NCBI RefSeq assembly: GCF_043290135.1
Contig: NC_134704.1
Coordinates: forward strand, 17,400,001-17,464,000
DNA length: 64,000 nt
Source of the DNA: Rhipicephalus microplus
Taxonomy: Eukaryota; Arthropoda; Arachnida; Ixodida; Ixodidae
Reading direction: 5' to 3'
Positions 27,319 to 42,300 of this stretch are shown here, piece by piece. The notes below the pieces were generated by a model. That model was not told the DNA's origin. It did not search any database and saw nothing but the letters and a program-made list of their open reading frames with translations. The number at the start of each line of letters is the position of its first letter. Position 1 is the first letter of the stretch. Both the position numbers and the translations under genes were made by a program.

Positions 27319-30300
27319 ATGGTGATAATAGCGAGAGTGGTTTGCTACAAATTGTTCAAAAGTGGGAGCGGTAAGCTGAGCCGCGTGACACTTTGTAGGC
27401 GCTTGCTCGATTGTCCCTGTGGTTTCACTTTCAGCTGCCCACTTGCGTCTGAAGCTCGTTCTTGCCATTTCTGTGCTGTACCTCCTTTTCAGACCCTGGT
27501 TATCCTGGAAAGGTAGGCTTTCTCGGATGTTGTCGAATAGTAGTAAAATACAAGCGCTCCCTTTTCGTGCGCAGGTTATTACGCCAGCAGCGGCGATCAT
27601 GCACTGGGGCTGAACTCGACCGGTGAGTTACCAACTATCGCCGCTTTATTTACACTGTGTGGAATGCTGACGCTAATGAACCATCAGAGTGTCTTTGAAT
27701 GACTGCTTCCTTTCTTTAGGTTTCTGGTTGTTTTGCTTTGCATGACTCGCGTTTTTAGCGCACGTGAGTTTGCTACCTTTATTCGTCTTACCTGCACCTT
27801 CAGGCCGCTATGAAGGAAAGGAGTCTAATCTTAAGGGCTCGCTCTTTTTGTTAGGGACAATAGTGATGAGAAGCAACCGACAATGATGCTAGAGAGTGTA
27901 TAGGGAATGTTATTAAGCTAGTTCTTGCGTTAGCGAGGGACGTTGCCCACTGAAAAGCTTGTCACCAGTAGCGTAGCCAGATACATTTAGGAATTTCAGG
28001 GTTGTTCAGTCATAACTTATGCCATAACTTATGCCTTGGCATGTGCTTGTATATATGCGTGCTTATATTAATATGCGAAATTAGAGAAAATTCGTGTAAA
28101 AGATGGGGGTCGGGTTGAAACAGACACTTCCTCCCTGGTCGACACCATTGCTTCTCATAGTGTCTTTCTTTACACACACGTGCACACTCACAGAATGTGT
28201 ATGTGTGTGTGGAACGGATTTAGAAGTTCATGAGTCGTTGGTATCTCATGAACTTCTAATGTATGTAATGAAGTTGATATGTAATTGAGTGAACTTGGTT
28301 TGTAACTCACATCTGCCTTTCAGCAGGTTCACTCTACGAGGACATACATATGAGCATGACAAGCTTAACGGGGTTCTTGAATGGATTGAAGGTGGATACA
28401 GAATCAGAGTAAGTGGCTCCCTAAATAGGAGCCTACTTTCTTGAGTGTTCTTGGCACCTAGTGGCAACGTTTGTGAGATATGTCACAATTATCAGAAACA
28501 TTTCTTATTAAAGGAACACTAAAGGCAAATATTAAGTCGATGTTAATTGCTGAATTAGCGGTCCAGAAACCTCATAGTGCTACTTTTGTGCCAAGGAAGA
28601 CCTTATCTTGAAACAAAATCATGTTCTAGTGGTCCGAATCGCGTTAACACACTTCAAATTACCCGCCCCATGCGGAAACACTCATGCCACTGTTGCCGTA
28701 CAAAATGTTGGCTTTACTGCGAGGCCGCTGACACTAGTAGCAGCAGAGCGAAAGTAGCGGGAGCCACAGAAGCTACGACGGTCATTGAACGATTTCCTGT
28801 CATGGCCTCCAAGATGGCTGGCGTGCTTGGTTCAACTGCGTCCCGCTAGATGGCCCGGCCTGTCCAGTTTAACTAGGTGAAAATTAAACTTTTGAACCAC
28901 TCCTGCCATTCTCCATAGTAACGTCTGGTGGTTTATATTTCCATGAATGAAAAAAAACGAATAAGCAGCATTTTACTACGTTTCCTGATGCACGGAAGGT
29001 TCTTTATTTAGTCCAGCTAGTTCAGTTACTAGTGATTAACTGTAGGCAGTAAGTCTAGCATCATCGGGATCCTGTCTCGAATGTCTGAATTGAGGTGCAT
29101 ATGTTCTCGTGCATTCACCTTCGTTTGTCGGTAAGTAGGACACTGCTGTTGATAATTTTGTTGTTTTAAACATTGTCGTACATTGAGCTTCGCTCTGACA
29201 TAAATTGTTATTTGAATTTAGTGTCCCTTTAAGTGTTGTTGTTTGCCTGGTTGCTAGGTTGTCATATTGTCGGTAATTTTGTGCAACTTGGAAATCCCGT
29301 GAAATACTCACACTCTGACACACGCTTCCACTCAAGAAACATAAGCATATGAGAATGTGTGTTTCGAGGGATTTTCAAGTTGAGGTATATAGGATATATT
29401 AAAGAAATGGAGCTGCATTTGTAGGCCATATTAATCTTCCTTTCAGCCTTCTCAAAAGTCAGTCAGTGTAGCACTTTGTACAGCCGTGGCCACACCTGCG
29501 TGGAGCGCATGAGTAGCCACTTCTTGCTCAGCGTTGTGACACCTTGAGGCATTTTCCGGTTGTGAGCATATTCAGCCTGACTACTGCGGCGGGGCTGCTC
29601 CTAACAGACCACATTAGAGCCCGAAACTGCCTCAAGGTGTTGCCCCGCTGAGCAAAAACTGGGTACTCATGCGCTCTACACAGACGTGGCTGTGGCTGTA
29701 CATGTTTCTTCAACTTAAAGGACCACTCACCAGGTTTGACAACTTTGAGCTGACAAGCGCAATGCGTAGATGAGGCGTTCATGATCATGTCTGCCAAAAT
29801 TTGCAACGCTACGCACCGCGGAAATGGGTCAAATTTCAAGATGAACGCTGCTCCCCCTTTCCTCTGCCGGCGCACGCCTAGAGAAGGAGGACATGACATG
29901 GGCGTATGAATGGCCCTGCATATACGGCAATGCATTGACGTTGGTCCTCTACGTAGACGACTCTGGTCTGACGTTGTCAACAGTATACCATGCGACATGG
30001 CAAAAATTATTTAACACAACATGCATAGTTTATGTATTCGTTGCTTTAAAAAATTAATAAAACTCGAAATAAATAATGAGATGCAATAAAAATTGTGCGT
30101 GTTTCTTTCATTTTTCCCGTGAAATGCTACGAGATGCGGGGCTAATGTGCCAGCGTTTCGCATGCGTTCGTGTCCCTGCGGTCAGCGCATTGAGCAGACG
30201 ACCGCCGTGGAACGCTCCTACACGTTCGTGCACTCATTGTGCTCATCTACTCTACCGCGTCTAAGCCAGCGTTTCCAAACCATCCCACAGAAACAGGCAG

Positions 30301-33300
30301 AAGACCGCAAAATAACGCTGGTCAACAAAGCAACGCTGCTCGCGTGCTCGGGGGTTAAACTTGTTTGGGCACATCATGCGCACGTCACCTCATGGTCAGA
30401 TGCTGGAGAGTATGGGGAAGAGATTTGGCTTGCAAAGGCTATGCGGAGGAGTGGCAAGGGTTTCGAGCTTGCCTCCTCTCGTTCTCGTTTCGCGCCGCTT
30501 CAAAAAACCTGTTTTCTCCGCTCGTGATGAACGGATTCGAAAAATTTTTGTGGCAAAATGTTCTCATCGGACACCCAACAACTTTCACTGTTTAACTAAA
30601 ATTGGCTATGGGGCCTGGTGAGTGGCCCTTTAATATTGCCCCATCAGCAGTTGATGGCTTGTTGAGATCGGCAATATAGCTTTTATTTTTATTCTTTTAC
30701 AGCCCTGTGTTTAGTTGCTGAGCCATTGTTTTGCCCTTGAGGACTTTTGTGGCATCAATGTGGGTTTTTAAATTACAGCCTACCAGTCAGAGTTCATCTT
30801 AAATCTCTTTATTTGCACATTAGCAAATTGGGTATTCTTGTTTTATTGCTGCTTTTTCATAGCTGGTTCTTATAATTATTAATATTCATTTTGCCGTCAA
30901 ATATTATCCTTGTTTTCTCTGCTCTTTTTAGTCTTGACTCTTGAGCTGAAGGTGCTTCCATTGGCAGGTGAATATATCACTGCTTGGTAGAGACTTTATA
31001 GTGATGAGCATGTGTGCATTTGCTTTTCATTGCGATGACTGCCGCCGCCACTCAAGGCAATAGGATATGTCTGTAGCTTTCATCAGAATTCTGTGTCACC
31101 TCTGTGTTGTATGCTTTGCAGATACGCTGGTCATTCAGCTTCACAGAGTACAATGGATTATGAATTATATTATTTTTTTCCAGGATCATACATGTCGTTC
31201 CGGCTGTACTTATTGGTGAGCGTGTTCCTAACTGCGGTTTGCCCGAGCCATGTGCCAATGATTCCTTTGCTGTCCACATCTTTACTGGGAAAGATCACCA
31301 TGACCAGCCAAGGCTGTGCATCGATGGAAAGTAGTGCGTATGCCTGAAGCTTTACTTATGCATGCCGAAAACGTTGCTGTGCATTGACTGACTACAAAGA
31401 AGTGAGCGAGAACTGAAATCTTTTGGTCGTGGAAGACATCCGACAGCTATATAAGAGCAGAAATGAAAGCCGTAAAATAAGCCACTGAGTGCCTAGTGAC
31501 ACTAGGAATAAAGAAAATATCTTGTCAATAAAGTTGGCGTTGCTTAAATTTAAAAACAATGATATCATGTATGGTCGTGAACGCAGGTTTTCCTACATGC
31601 TGGACGCTGCATATTACATGTGACGGTGACTTTGCTCACAGTTGTTACAGCATAAGCTAGACCTAATAAGTATCTACTGCTCAAGTTGTTCACAATAGCA
31701 AATGGTGGTTCTTTTGTATTTATAAGCAGAATAAGTACTGAATATTAATAGGTTTTTCATTGTTTCTGATTAGTTGTCTCATCTCTTATTTCAATTCATC
31801 TCTTATTTAAATATATCTTATGAGTTGCATTGTTATCATCGACTGGGCTTATTTATTGACACAATTGCCTGTATTTTGTCTCTAACTATGCACTACACTA
31901 GCTTTAAAGGAACTGACAACCGACTTTTCTCTACCCAGTTTTTTATGGTGCTACAAAAGCTCCCGCGGAGTAGTTAAACTTGCAGTGACTTGTTACAAAA
32001 GCGTGTGGATATTTTGTAAAAAGAAGTTTTCTACCTGAGAAGTGACAAAAAAAAAAATGTGACTGCTTCCTCCAACTATGTATAGTATTGATAGCAATTT
32101 TGATAGCCCTCTTTGCAAATTGTTCGTTACGCTCAACATTCTACTTTCACACAAGTGAGTTCAACCATGGTTAACCAGTTTCATATGCTTATTTTCAATC
32201 TATTGTTAAGCATAGAAAGCCGGTAGAATAAGTAGTATTTCGAACACTCGTCATGTGAAGTTCCTGTACTGCCTCGCAGACCAGGTGCTTGATGTACTTC
32301 TCCAACTTGTCTGCATGTGCCCCTGGTGCCCAACTAACTTTTAACGTGATAGCGTTAAAAGAGCGCATTTTGCAGAAATTTCGGCGTTAGCCTTGGTGTT
32401 GGTGTCGTTGGTTGTGAGCGAGAAATCATAATTTTTTGCATTGCTGAAAAATCGACCATCTTTGTGTGATCGGAAAATCAAGAACTATGAAAATATATAA
32501 ATAATAAAAGAATTTTGGGTTTTGGTGGGAGTCTAAACAGGGTCGTTTGCGTGGAAAGCGGGCATTCTATGAGACAGCCACGTTTCTGCTTGTAAATACA
32601 GTGAAAACAACTTCCTCTTCTTGGAGATGCTCTGAAAGTAACTTTCATGCTTTACACACACATGCATCTAAGTACATGCCTCGCAATACAACATGAAATA
32701 CTGCCATAATAAAGTGTGGTACAAGTGAACATTGTCATTGGGTGTCAGAACACAGGATTATCATAATGACTTCATTGTTTAAAGCCAGTCACCCACTGCA
32801 AAAGCACATGCGCTACTGCACCCTTAAGATCACGTAGTGGGTGCATAGCAAGTTTGAAAAGATTTCATACACTAAGTGTTTGAAGTGCGTACTAGGAACA
32901 GAATATCGTTATCGCGTCAACCTCCTAAAAGCAAAGCATAAGAGTTTTCCAATTTTCGTACTGCCTGTGGCGTCTATGATTAGCTTGTTGCCGCAGCCAA
33001 TTGCAGAGGCCAGGTGCTGCCGTTAATGAGCGTCAATCATTCGTGAATTGAAGAAGGTGCCACTATTCCGCTCCCTACAAGTAAAGTTGTATCCGTGCAT
33101 TTTAGGTTAGAAAAGATTGTTGAAAGAAAGTGCACTGTATTTAAACACTGAAATAGAGATCTGTGTGCTCCAGTAAATGTCTTGTGATGATTGTCATATG
33201 CTTCTTCTCTTTTTTGCCGTGAGGCACCAAATGCGACTTCATTGAAAAATTAAATAAATCAGTCTCTAATAAGAAAAAGAAGGCTTGTTTTAGCGAATAC

Positions 33301-36300
33301 AATATACCATCTTTTCATTAATGGGGCCATCTGAACTCAAGTTATGCGCAGCTATCGGTCCCTTTAATGCTAGTGTATAGTGGATTGCGATGTGCCTGTA
33401 GTGTTCACCATGTTATTTGCAACTCACCAGTATGATATGTTCCTTTAAAGCACCAGCTTTCTCACATTGTCTTCGTTTCAAACTTCTAGTAGTATCTATC
33501 GCAAATGTCTACAAGTCTTTCAATACAAGTAAGGGCAAAGTTGCATTCTTAATCTCTCGCTGTGATTTTTTTTTAGTACTGTAGTACTGACGAAGCTTAT
33601 TTCTGCATGTCAGTATCCTTGGAGCCAACTTGAACAGTGGTGGACGTGGCATGAACGTGGCAGTCATCGACAGTGTCACACGTTTCGTGCAGCATGTCAG
33701 CCACTTTGACACGTATGAAGAAGGTATGACACTTGAAAAGAAGTTACCACATTTGCATTTACTTATTTTCTTGGGGTTCATATCGTCACGTGGTCGTGAC
33801 ATTGACAAAGGCAGCAGTTGGTGCGATCGAGATGAAACTCTTTGTTTAGATGAAGTTGTGCTCAGAAAATCAAAGTACAAGTAATTCAAGCCGTACGCTG
33901 ATAGCAGCAAGGACAATGTTGGCCATTGAGTGATCTACCAAGCGGTAAATTTTGTTGGCATTTATACATGGGGCATCGAAGATTTGAGTGTTATAGCTGG
34001 TGGCCACGTAAGTTCGAGAATAAGGTGTACTATTCTCAATGTGCAGCCCAATGTGCAGCAGTGGGAATGGGGTAACAGTTAGACAAATTGTACTAAGCTC
34101 ACTCCATCAGTGCCGCGTCCTGTAATGTATACGCGTGCATTTGCCCTTGCATAGCGGTATTTTTTCTTCATGCTCGCTCAGCACTGGATTGAGCAAAAGT
34201 GTTAAGTCTATTTGGTCGAGCCTATGTGGCGGCGGTGAGATGCCTTCGTTTCCACGAGCGATACGCATTTGCGGTCTCGCGCACATGGGCGCAGCAGCGA
34301 ATGGCAGGATCGGTACGCTTAGATGAATTGTTAACAGCGCTAGACCGCTAAGCCACACGTATTGTTGTGTTAGCAGTATATGATTTAGATTGATTGAGGT
34401 GTTTATCGTTGGCAGGTTTGTCGCGACGATGTGCTGCCGCATTCGTCAGTAGCCGTCATCGCTCATGTGGATTTTCATGCGAGCATCACCGCACTCTTGC
34501 TGAAGCCGTAGTAATGACTGCATAATCTATTGACGCTGTTATCACAAATGCGCGAAATCGTAAGTTCTTCACAGTGACATATGCGAACGAATATTCATGA
34601 ACATAGAATATTCGAGTTCGAATACTATTCGAAATTTTCAAATATTTCATTATCGAAAATAATGCAACTATCACAAATGCAATATTCGACGAATAATCAA
34701 TACTTTTGAATATTCGCACACCCCTACTTTCTACCATAATTTTTCAGATAATGGTGAAAACAAGTTAATTAGTAAAGAGCCATTGTTGAGTCATTTAGTC
34801 AGGTAACACACGAGCTCTCCTCTTACACTCATTTGGTGGCAAAAAGCTTTTATTGCCCTTACAATAGTTGAAGAGCAATTTGCTGGTACTATTCAAGATT
34901 TTGTACCACTGTAGTGTCACTTAATTACATGCCGCCTGGGACATAAAAATTATGCACAGGTCGTGCTTCATGGCTGCAAAGGGAAATTATGTTGATAAAC
35001 TGATTATTACAGCAGTGCCCCTAGCAATGTTCTTTACTGTCACTCCAACCTTTTAGTAATGATGGTAGTGCTGTACTTGCCGTTTTAGTAATTCTTGGTA
35101 CTTACCATGGAATTTGATCGTTGTGTTCCTTTAGGGAACTCCTGAAAGAGACAACAAGAACCAGCAAAACTTGATTTCTGATGAGCATGATATCATCACA
35201 ACAGTCACTTGTGGTGTTATTTGTAAAAATGGGGCTGCAAGCCGCCTGTGACTCGAAGTCGCTGTGAGTGCAGTTGACGACACATTTCTTGATTAGTAGC
35301 TGGGTAAAGAAACGTAGGAAACATGAAGTTAATAATTACATGTGATCGTGTGAAAGTTGAGTGGGGGTAACAGTTAGGCAAATGTAACGAGCAGAAATGT
35401 ACTGATAAGGTTTTACTCTATCCCACCAATATTAGTAAAAATAACTTCTAAGGTAACGTTCCCCCATGCATTAAATTGTGTAGTTTGACTGTAGCTTGTT
35501 CTTTTCTTATGGAAAAAGTAATTCTAGTTGCACTTTAATCTCATTGAAACAAGCCAATCGCATCATGTCATATTACTTTCCGTGCACTTTTTGCTTCGAC
35601 TCTATTGTGCGCGATTGATTGTTCTTGGTCATACTTTATTATTTCAGACTCGTCTCAGCTTGAAACTCTACTTTTAAACCTGAGGCAAGGAGACATCTTG
35701 ATTCTGCTTACATTTGATGAACCTACACGCAAGTGAGTTGAATCTCCCAGTAGTGTTACTTACTCCCACATTTTGACACGCTAAAAGGATGTGACAGCCA
35801 GGCTGTTGCATTATTTGCCTTCATTATTGACAAATTCTAAGATAGATACATCGAGGTGCCCTTAGATTAATTGATATAAATCAGGAAATACCACTTGTTC
35901 TCAACACAATCGAAGGTAAACAGAGGTTGCCAGAAAAATTTACAAATAATGCTAGCTTTGCATAAATAGAAAATGCACTGAAGCTACCCCTTCATATCTG
36001 TGTTAACTTGACACTGGAAGTTGTGCTAGTCATTAAGGGGGAAATTTGTAGACGTCATTACTCCACCCCTTAAGATTTGTAAAATTTATGTATTGGAGCC
36101 ATTGACTTGATGGGGGCACCCTTGGGCTACTGTCATTCTCCTTAGGTCTATTCAATAAAACTCTTGTCAAGCCATGTCAATGGCTTGAGACAAACTCGGA
36201 ACATTCTTCTTAATTGTCTTTGTTCTCTTGCTCTAGAGGAACAAAAATGTTTAATGATTTTAAAGACACTTGCTATAAGGAAAGCTGGCATGGATGTCAG

Positions 36301-39300
36301 AATCAACTGTTGTTTCCAGCCTACAAAACAAAGGGAGAGGGGCGTAGGAATGTACAAAATGAGTGCTTTGCCACTCTCTGTATGGTGTCTCTCATTTTGT
36401 GACCACTGAACTTATGATAGATGCCCTCCTGTCTTTGTTATTTCGTGCCTGCAACATTCAGGGAAGAACCAGCTTGGTAGACTTATGAACACCTGCACAT
36501 CTAAAAGTATTTTATGCATAGTCAACTCGATCCAAAAAAGATCCCCCTTTTTCCAACCTGGAAAACTTTCACTCATCGCTCTGCTAATTAGTGATGCCAT
36601 TGTCTCACTTAAGAGCAATGTAGTGAAAACGTGTACAGCAATTTGCAACATATTGTGGTGATTGTATTTGTTGTGTCGTCATTTGCGCAAATGTACTCAG
36701 TGCCCAATACCGTATATACTCGTGTAAGGGCCGCCCTCGTGTAAGGGCCGCACCCCAACTTTGAAAGCGGATATTTCGAAAAAAAAAAAAAACAAAAGTT
36801 CAAAATGTCCCGCCAGAAAAGTGTAGTTAGTTCATTTACAGCCAGATGGCGCTGCACGCTTTTCCGCTTTTATTCTACTTCCGCCGACGCGCCGACCACG
36901 CTGTTGACAGCGCGCCGCCATATTTGCCTTGTGCGGCCTCTTTGTTGGCATCGTTCCTAGCATCGTGTCGATACGTTGGCAGCGCGACTTCAGATCGGTG
37001 TCGTCGGTGTCACTTTGTTGGTTGTAGTGAACCCTGCAGAAGCCAGCGCACGTGACGGACGATGGGCCGGCATCTGAGATCATTCACTGCAGCATTTAAG
37101 CTGCAAGTGATTGACTATGCCGAGGAGCACGGGAAGCGGGAAGCTGGACGAAAGTACGACGTCGATGAGAAGCGCGTGCGTTACTGGATGAATCAGAAAG
37201 ATGCCCTCGCCGCTACTAACAGGAGCCGAAAGGCGTTTCGCGGGAAAAAGTGCAAGTACCCGCAACTCGAAAGCGAGCTCGTCAACTACGTCGTCGACAC
37301 ACGAAGGGACGGCTACGCCGTATCGACTGACATGATACGCGTCAAAGCCCTCAGCATCGCTCGCCACATGGAAATACCCCCGGCACAATTCAAGGCAAGT
37401 CGGGGCTGGGCTACGCGGTTTATGAACCGTAACCAGCTTTCTATTCGGCGCCGAACGACGATTTGCCAAAAACTGCCGCGCGAGTACGAAGACCACGTCA
37501 TTAAGTTTCATCGCTTCGTGAATGCTCTCAGGAGGGAGCATGAATACGACCTGTCCCAAATTGGGAATGCGGACCAGACACCTGTGTGGTTCGATGCACC
37601 GGAAAGCACCACAGTCGATTTAAAAGGTGCGAAAAGTGTGTCTGTGCGCACGACTGGTGCAGAACGCCAAAGGTGCACTGTGATGTTGTGCATCACGGCA
37701 GACGGCAGGAGGCTTCCGCCGTACGTCGTATTTAAAAGGAAGACTCTCCCAAAAGAGAAGTTCCCTCAGGGAATCGTCGTACGTGCGCAAGAGAAGGGCT
37801 GGATGTCCGAGGAACTGGTCGTTGACTGGATTAAGACCGTCTGGGCAAACAGACCTGGAGGGCTGTTACAACGGAAAGCCCTCCTTGTTTTGGACAGCTT
37901 TAGGGGCCACTTGACCGACCGCGTCAAGAACCGAGTTGCCGCAACTCGTACGGACTTGGCCGTCATTCCCGGTGGCCTGACGAGTGTGCTGCAGCCGCTC
38001 GACGTATGCGTCAACAGACCATTCAAAGTGGAATTTCGCCGATGTTACTCTGAATGGATGGCTGGAGGCGTCCACGAGAAGACCCCTACAGGACGGCTGA
38101 AGCGGGCGTCGCTCCAACAGGTGTGTGAATGGATTTTGAATGCGTGGCGTGCCATGTCAGTAGAAGTAGTTGCTAAAAGCTTCAAGGTAACGGGAATTTC
38201 GAACTCCATGAACGGCACCGAAGATGACCGTCTCTGGGAAGACGCGGACGCCGAGGCGAGCTCCTCCGAGAACGAGGACAGCGAAATGGAATCCGAATAA
38301 AAACATTTCTGGCATGTCATTTGTGACTCTTGCACTCTGCTACTGTTGCATAAACAGTACAGACCTTTGGCCTGTACTGCCTGTACTAAATCGGCCTGAT
38401 TCGTGTAAGGGCCGCACCTAGCAAAATTTTCGAAAAAAAAGTGCGGCCCTTACACGAGTATATACGGTACTCATCTTCATTGAATTACAGGCTTTCGCAG
38501 ATCGCCCGGCTTCTTCTCCATGAACTTGGCAGCGCGATGGCACAGAACCTGCATTACCGCTCCTCGTGGTACTTCATCACTCAGAAAGGCATATCTGGGT
38601 TCTCACCTTACGAAGATGTACGTGTGGCTATATATTATTTATGCCCCCAAAAGCAATTCATACTGGTCTACGTCACTGAGGACTACCATCGTTCCTAAGT
38701 CTTGTGAGGCTAACTTGACCTAATCGTACAAAATTGGCGAGTTTCAGACTACCTATGAGCATTGACTCGACACAAAATATTTTGCAGACATTACAGCCGC
38801 GCTTGAAAAAAAGGTGCAGGCTAGCTTGCACTTGAAGCTTTTTTCAGCAAATCACACAACGAAACTGCCTTTATACAGGCTGCACAGCTTCTTTAGTACA
38901 GATTTGGGTGCACGTTAAAGAACCCCAGGTGGTCAAAATTTCCGGAGCCCTCCACTACGGCGTCTCTCATAATCAAATGGTGGTTTTGGGACGTTAAACC
39001 CCACATATCAATCAATCAATCAGCTTCTTTAGTAAAAGCCAGAGCAAATTTGTGCAGTACTAATGGTTAAACTAACATTATGTGTAACCAGATGTCCAGG
39101 TGTGCTCCGGGTCCTGCAACATTTTTTCAAGTAATCATAGAACGATTTCAGCATGGGAATTTATTGCCAAACGAATCGTATGTCACAAAAGATTTTTAGG
39201 ATTCATGAAATACAAGCAGACTTACAGGAATTTGTCGACCACTTCAAGCACTTTGTCTTCTTTTGTACCACCGATTTGAACCACGCCTTTTGATCATACT

Positions 39301-42300
39301 AAAAAAACATTGCAGCGCCTTTTCAAGTAATGGCAAGTTTCTTTAGGCTACAATCGTGAGATTATATATGCTTTCTTTGCGTGCTTCTTCATTTACCAAT
39401 CGACTGCTTTGTTTTCAGTTCATTAAGAAATCCAGCAAATGAGATGAAGTGTCAAGTAACTGGAATGTTTCAGTTTTCTCTCTTGTTTGCAGAAGCCTCA
39501 TTTATAAATTTCTTGTTTGGTTTTCATTTCAGACCTGCTTGCTTTGTGTGTAATATTCATCACTAGGTTAGTATGTTATTTTGCCCTTGCGTGAAACATG
39601 TGAATATATTTGTTTTTTTTTTTCTAGTTGTATGCAATTACATTAGATACTGAAAATATGTTTTGTTCATTGCTTTTATGACACTGCTTTGATTTGCCCT
39701 GTCACAAGTATTCCTCTTTTTTTCACATTATTGTCTATGTTACAAAATTTATTTAATTCAGCATCATTTGGGTCAAGAAACATGAACCAAAATCTATGAT
39801 ATAGTGTTCATGTATGTAGCCATTTGCATGCATAATATAGCATAATGGTCATTGCGCGAAGTTTTGGGAAAATGAGTCTTTTGGCTGGGACCTTAAGATA
39901 GTAATGCATTTCACGCCATGTTTTAACTTCATCAAACCATTCCAGGACGCACTGTGGAGTGTTAACGTTGCTGACAATTGTGTATTTACTAAGTGCATAT
40001 AATTCCCTTATAAAGGTGGCTTCGCTGCAGTTTAGGGTTGATGTGCCGTGAAACAACCTATTCAGGGCGATATCTGCAGTGCCGTGAAGCCACACTTAAA
40101 GGCTAATTGTACACATTTCGTTCACCTCAGTTTAAAGTTAAAAGTGTTTTGTACAGGCTTCTACATGCTGAAAATAGTAATTTTTAGAGATTTAGGTATT
40201 GTATCAATTATAACTTGTCCTCTATCGCTATGCAAATCTTGCTTCTATTCAAGGTTGCTTTCACTTCACTTAGAATCAAGAAACTGACATTCACACATGC
40301 CTAGTTTTAATTCTTAAAAATATTGTGCAAGTTAGTTGGGTCATGACTAAAATGCTAAATTTTCTCAATAATCTGAGATGCATGCTGTTCGAACTATTCT
40401 ATTAGAAATTATCAGACCATATCGCTATTCGCTTTGAATCTCGAATTCAGTATTCACCCGCTCCTACTTTGTTCTGGAATATTCTATCTGTTTTTATGTT
40501 TTTCTGTCATTTACTATAACCATTCCCCACTTCAATGCCTTTGGTCTTGGGGGTTTTAATAGATAGATGACTAATTAATGTATATATTTTTGTTATTACA
40601 GCAATGAATCATAAAAGTGCTAGCGAATTAAGTTTGTTTCATGTTCAGATGAGCAGAACTCATAGTAACAGCACATGTCATGTGATCTCTGCCAATAGCT
40701 GCACTTCGTAGAAGCGAAAGGCTGGGCTATCCCCCACGACACTCGATTCTGCATACCGTTTCAGAGTGAGTATAGTATAAAGCCATTGCTTGAGATTTAA
40801 TTGATTGTGCGTGGAAATGCAGATATGTTGCTTGAACAGTAATGTGCTCTGTTCACCTCCCCTCAAGTGTCCGGAAGGAGTATTCACCCAGACCCTAGGC
40901 CTCAGGAGAACCTGGCAAGAAGACATTTCTGCAAAAAATACCAGCACTTTTCTTCATTCTGTTCAGGTACGTAATTCTGGACCACTGGTGTTTTCTGCAA
41001 AAACTGTTGTCGAGTTGTTTATGATACCACAGTAGCCGTAATTTTAAGTGGCTATGTTGTCACGAAGAGGCATAATTGTGATAGCTTTCACGGGACACCC
41101 TTCCTGATAATGTCAGAAAAGGGTCATTGAGCTCGAAGCTAGTTTTGTAGCATTCGCATCGCTGGTAACAAATGTCATCAGAGTGTAAAAAAAACTTTTG
41201 ACACTTGTACAATGTCATGCTGTCATGTATCAATCGCCACACCAGGGAGGAGTGACAGAAGATATAACCAGTGCATTGTCAGATTATTCTTAGCCTTCAC
41301 CATTGATATCGAGGTAAAATAAAGCGAGGTTCTAATGAATCTCCTTTACTTCATGTTAAACAGTTATCTTCTCAGTGTACATAGATCTAACTTTATTTGT
41401 TTGGGCATAGAGCCAGCTTCTTGTTTTGAGTCTCATCGAAAGACAAAATTTGCTCATACTTCTTACTTTATGCATCTGGCATGTTTGATTCACAATGATT
41501 GATCGGGCAATCTATTCAAATCTAGCAATTTAAGAATCATTTAGGATGTTTTTTTTTTTTTGAGAAAGTACAGATTTTTCCTAAAAATGCTATGACAATC
41601 ATGCACCTGGTGTCTTCACACACAAACTCTACGTTCGGTGGAAATGTTATGCCACAGCTAAAGCGACATTGAGATCATCAATTATAAAACCAAATAATTA
41701 ATGCTTATATTATTAAATTGAGAGCAGTTCTTTATATTGAAATGTTGCAGAACACTGCGATTTGTTGAAAGTGAATGAATGAAACTCAAGACCCCGGTAC
41801 AGCTGATATTGAAGCTGAGTGCACTGGGCACACACAAAATGCAGGTGGTATGTTATATTGAACAAAAACTTCCTGTGATAAACTTAAAAATGGCATGTCG
41901 CAGCAGAATCTTGTCAGAAAAAACAGCAACATGGTTTGACATAATAGAATACATAGAAAATACATAAGGTATTACCGCTTCTAAAAGATTGTTCATGCCC
42001 ATGGGAGGCATTAATGTGCCATAAAGAGGTTTCATTACTGTGTCACTTTAAATCTATATTTATGCTGCACCGAAGAATACTGCTCACCTACTGTACTTGC
42101 AAACATCCTTTTTTTTTTTCTCTTTTTCTCAATCCTATTCAGGAGATGTGGTGGACAACTCACTTTCACCTAACCCTAGCGTGAGGTATCCAAGCAGCAA
42201 GATCTTTTCAACACCTGTTATTGTAATGAGCGGTGCGTTGCTTGCATATGCAGTCTTCTAAGGAGGCCTTCTTTCTCCTCTTTTGGCTATTCTCCTGTGC

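Noticed and set aside
31093..31347. 84-codon frame with a hydrophobic start (MSFRLYLLVSV...) as a secreted protein
   Set aside because: It overlaps exon 5 of the POMGNT1-like gene in another frame; the phase-consistent frame reads IIHVVPAVLIGERVPNC instead.
39808..40095. Minus-strand 95-codon frame
   Set aside because: It has protein-like composition but no motif I can name and no element boundaries; left unannotated.
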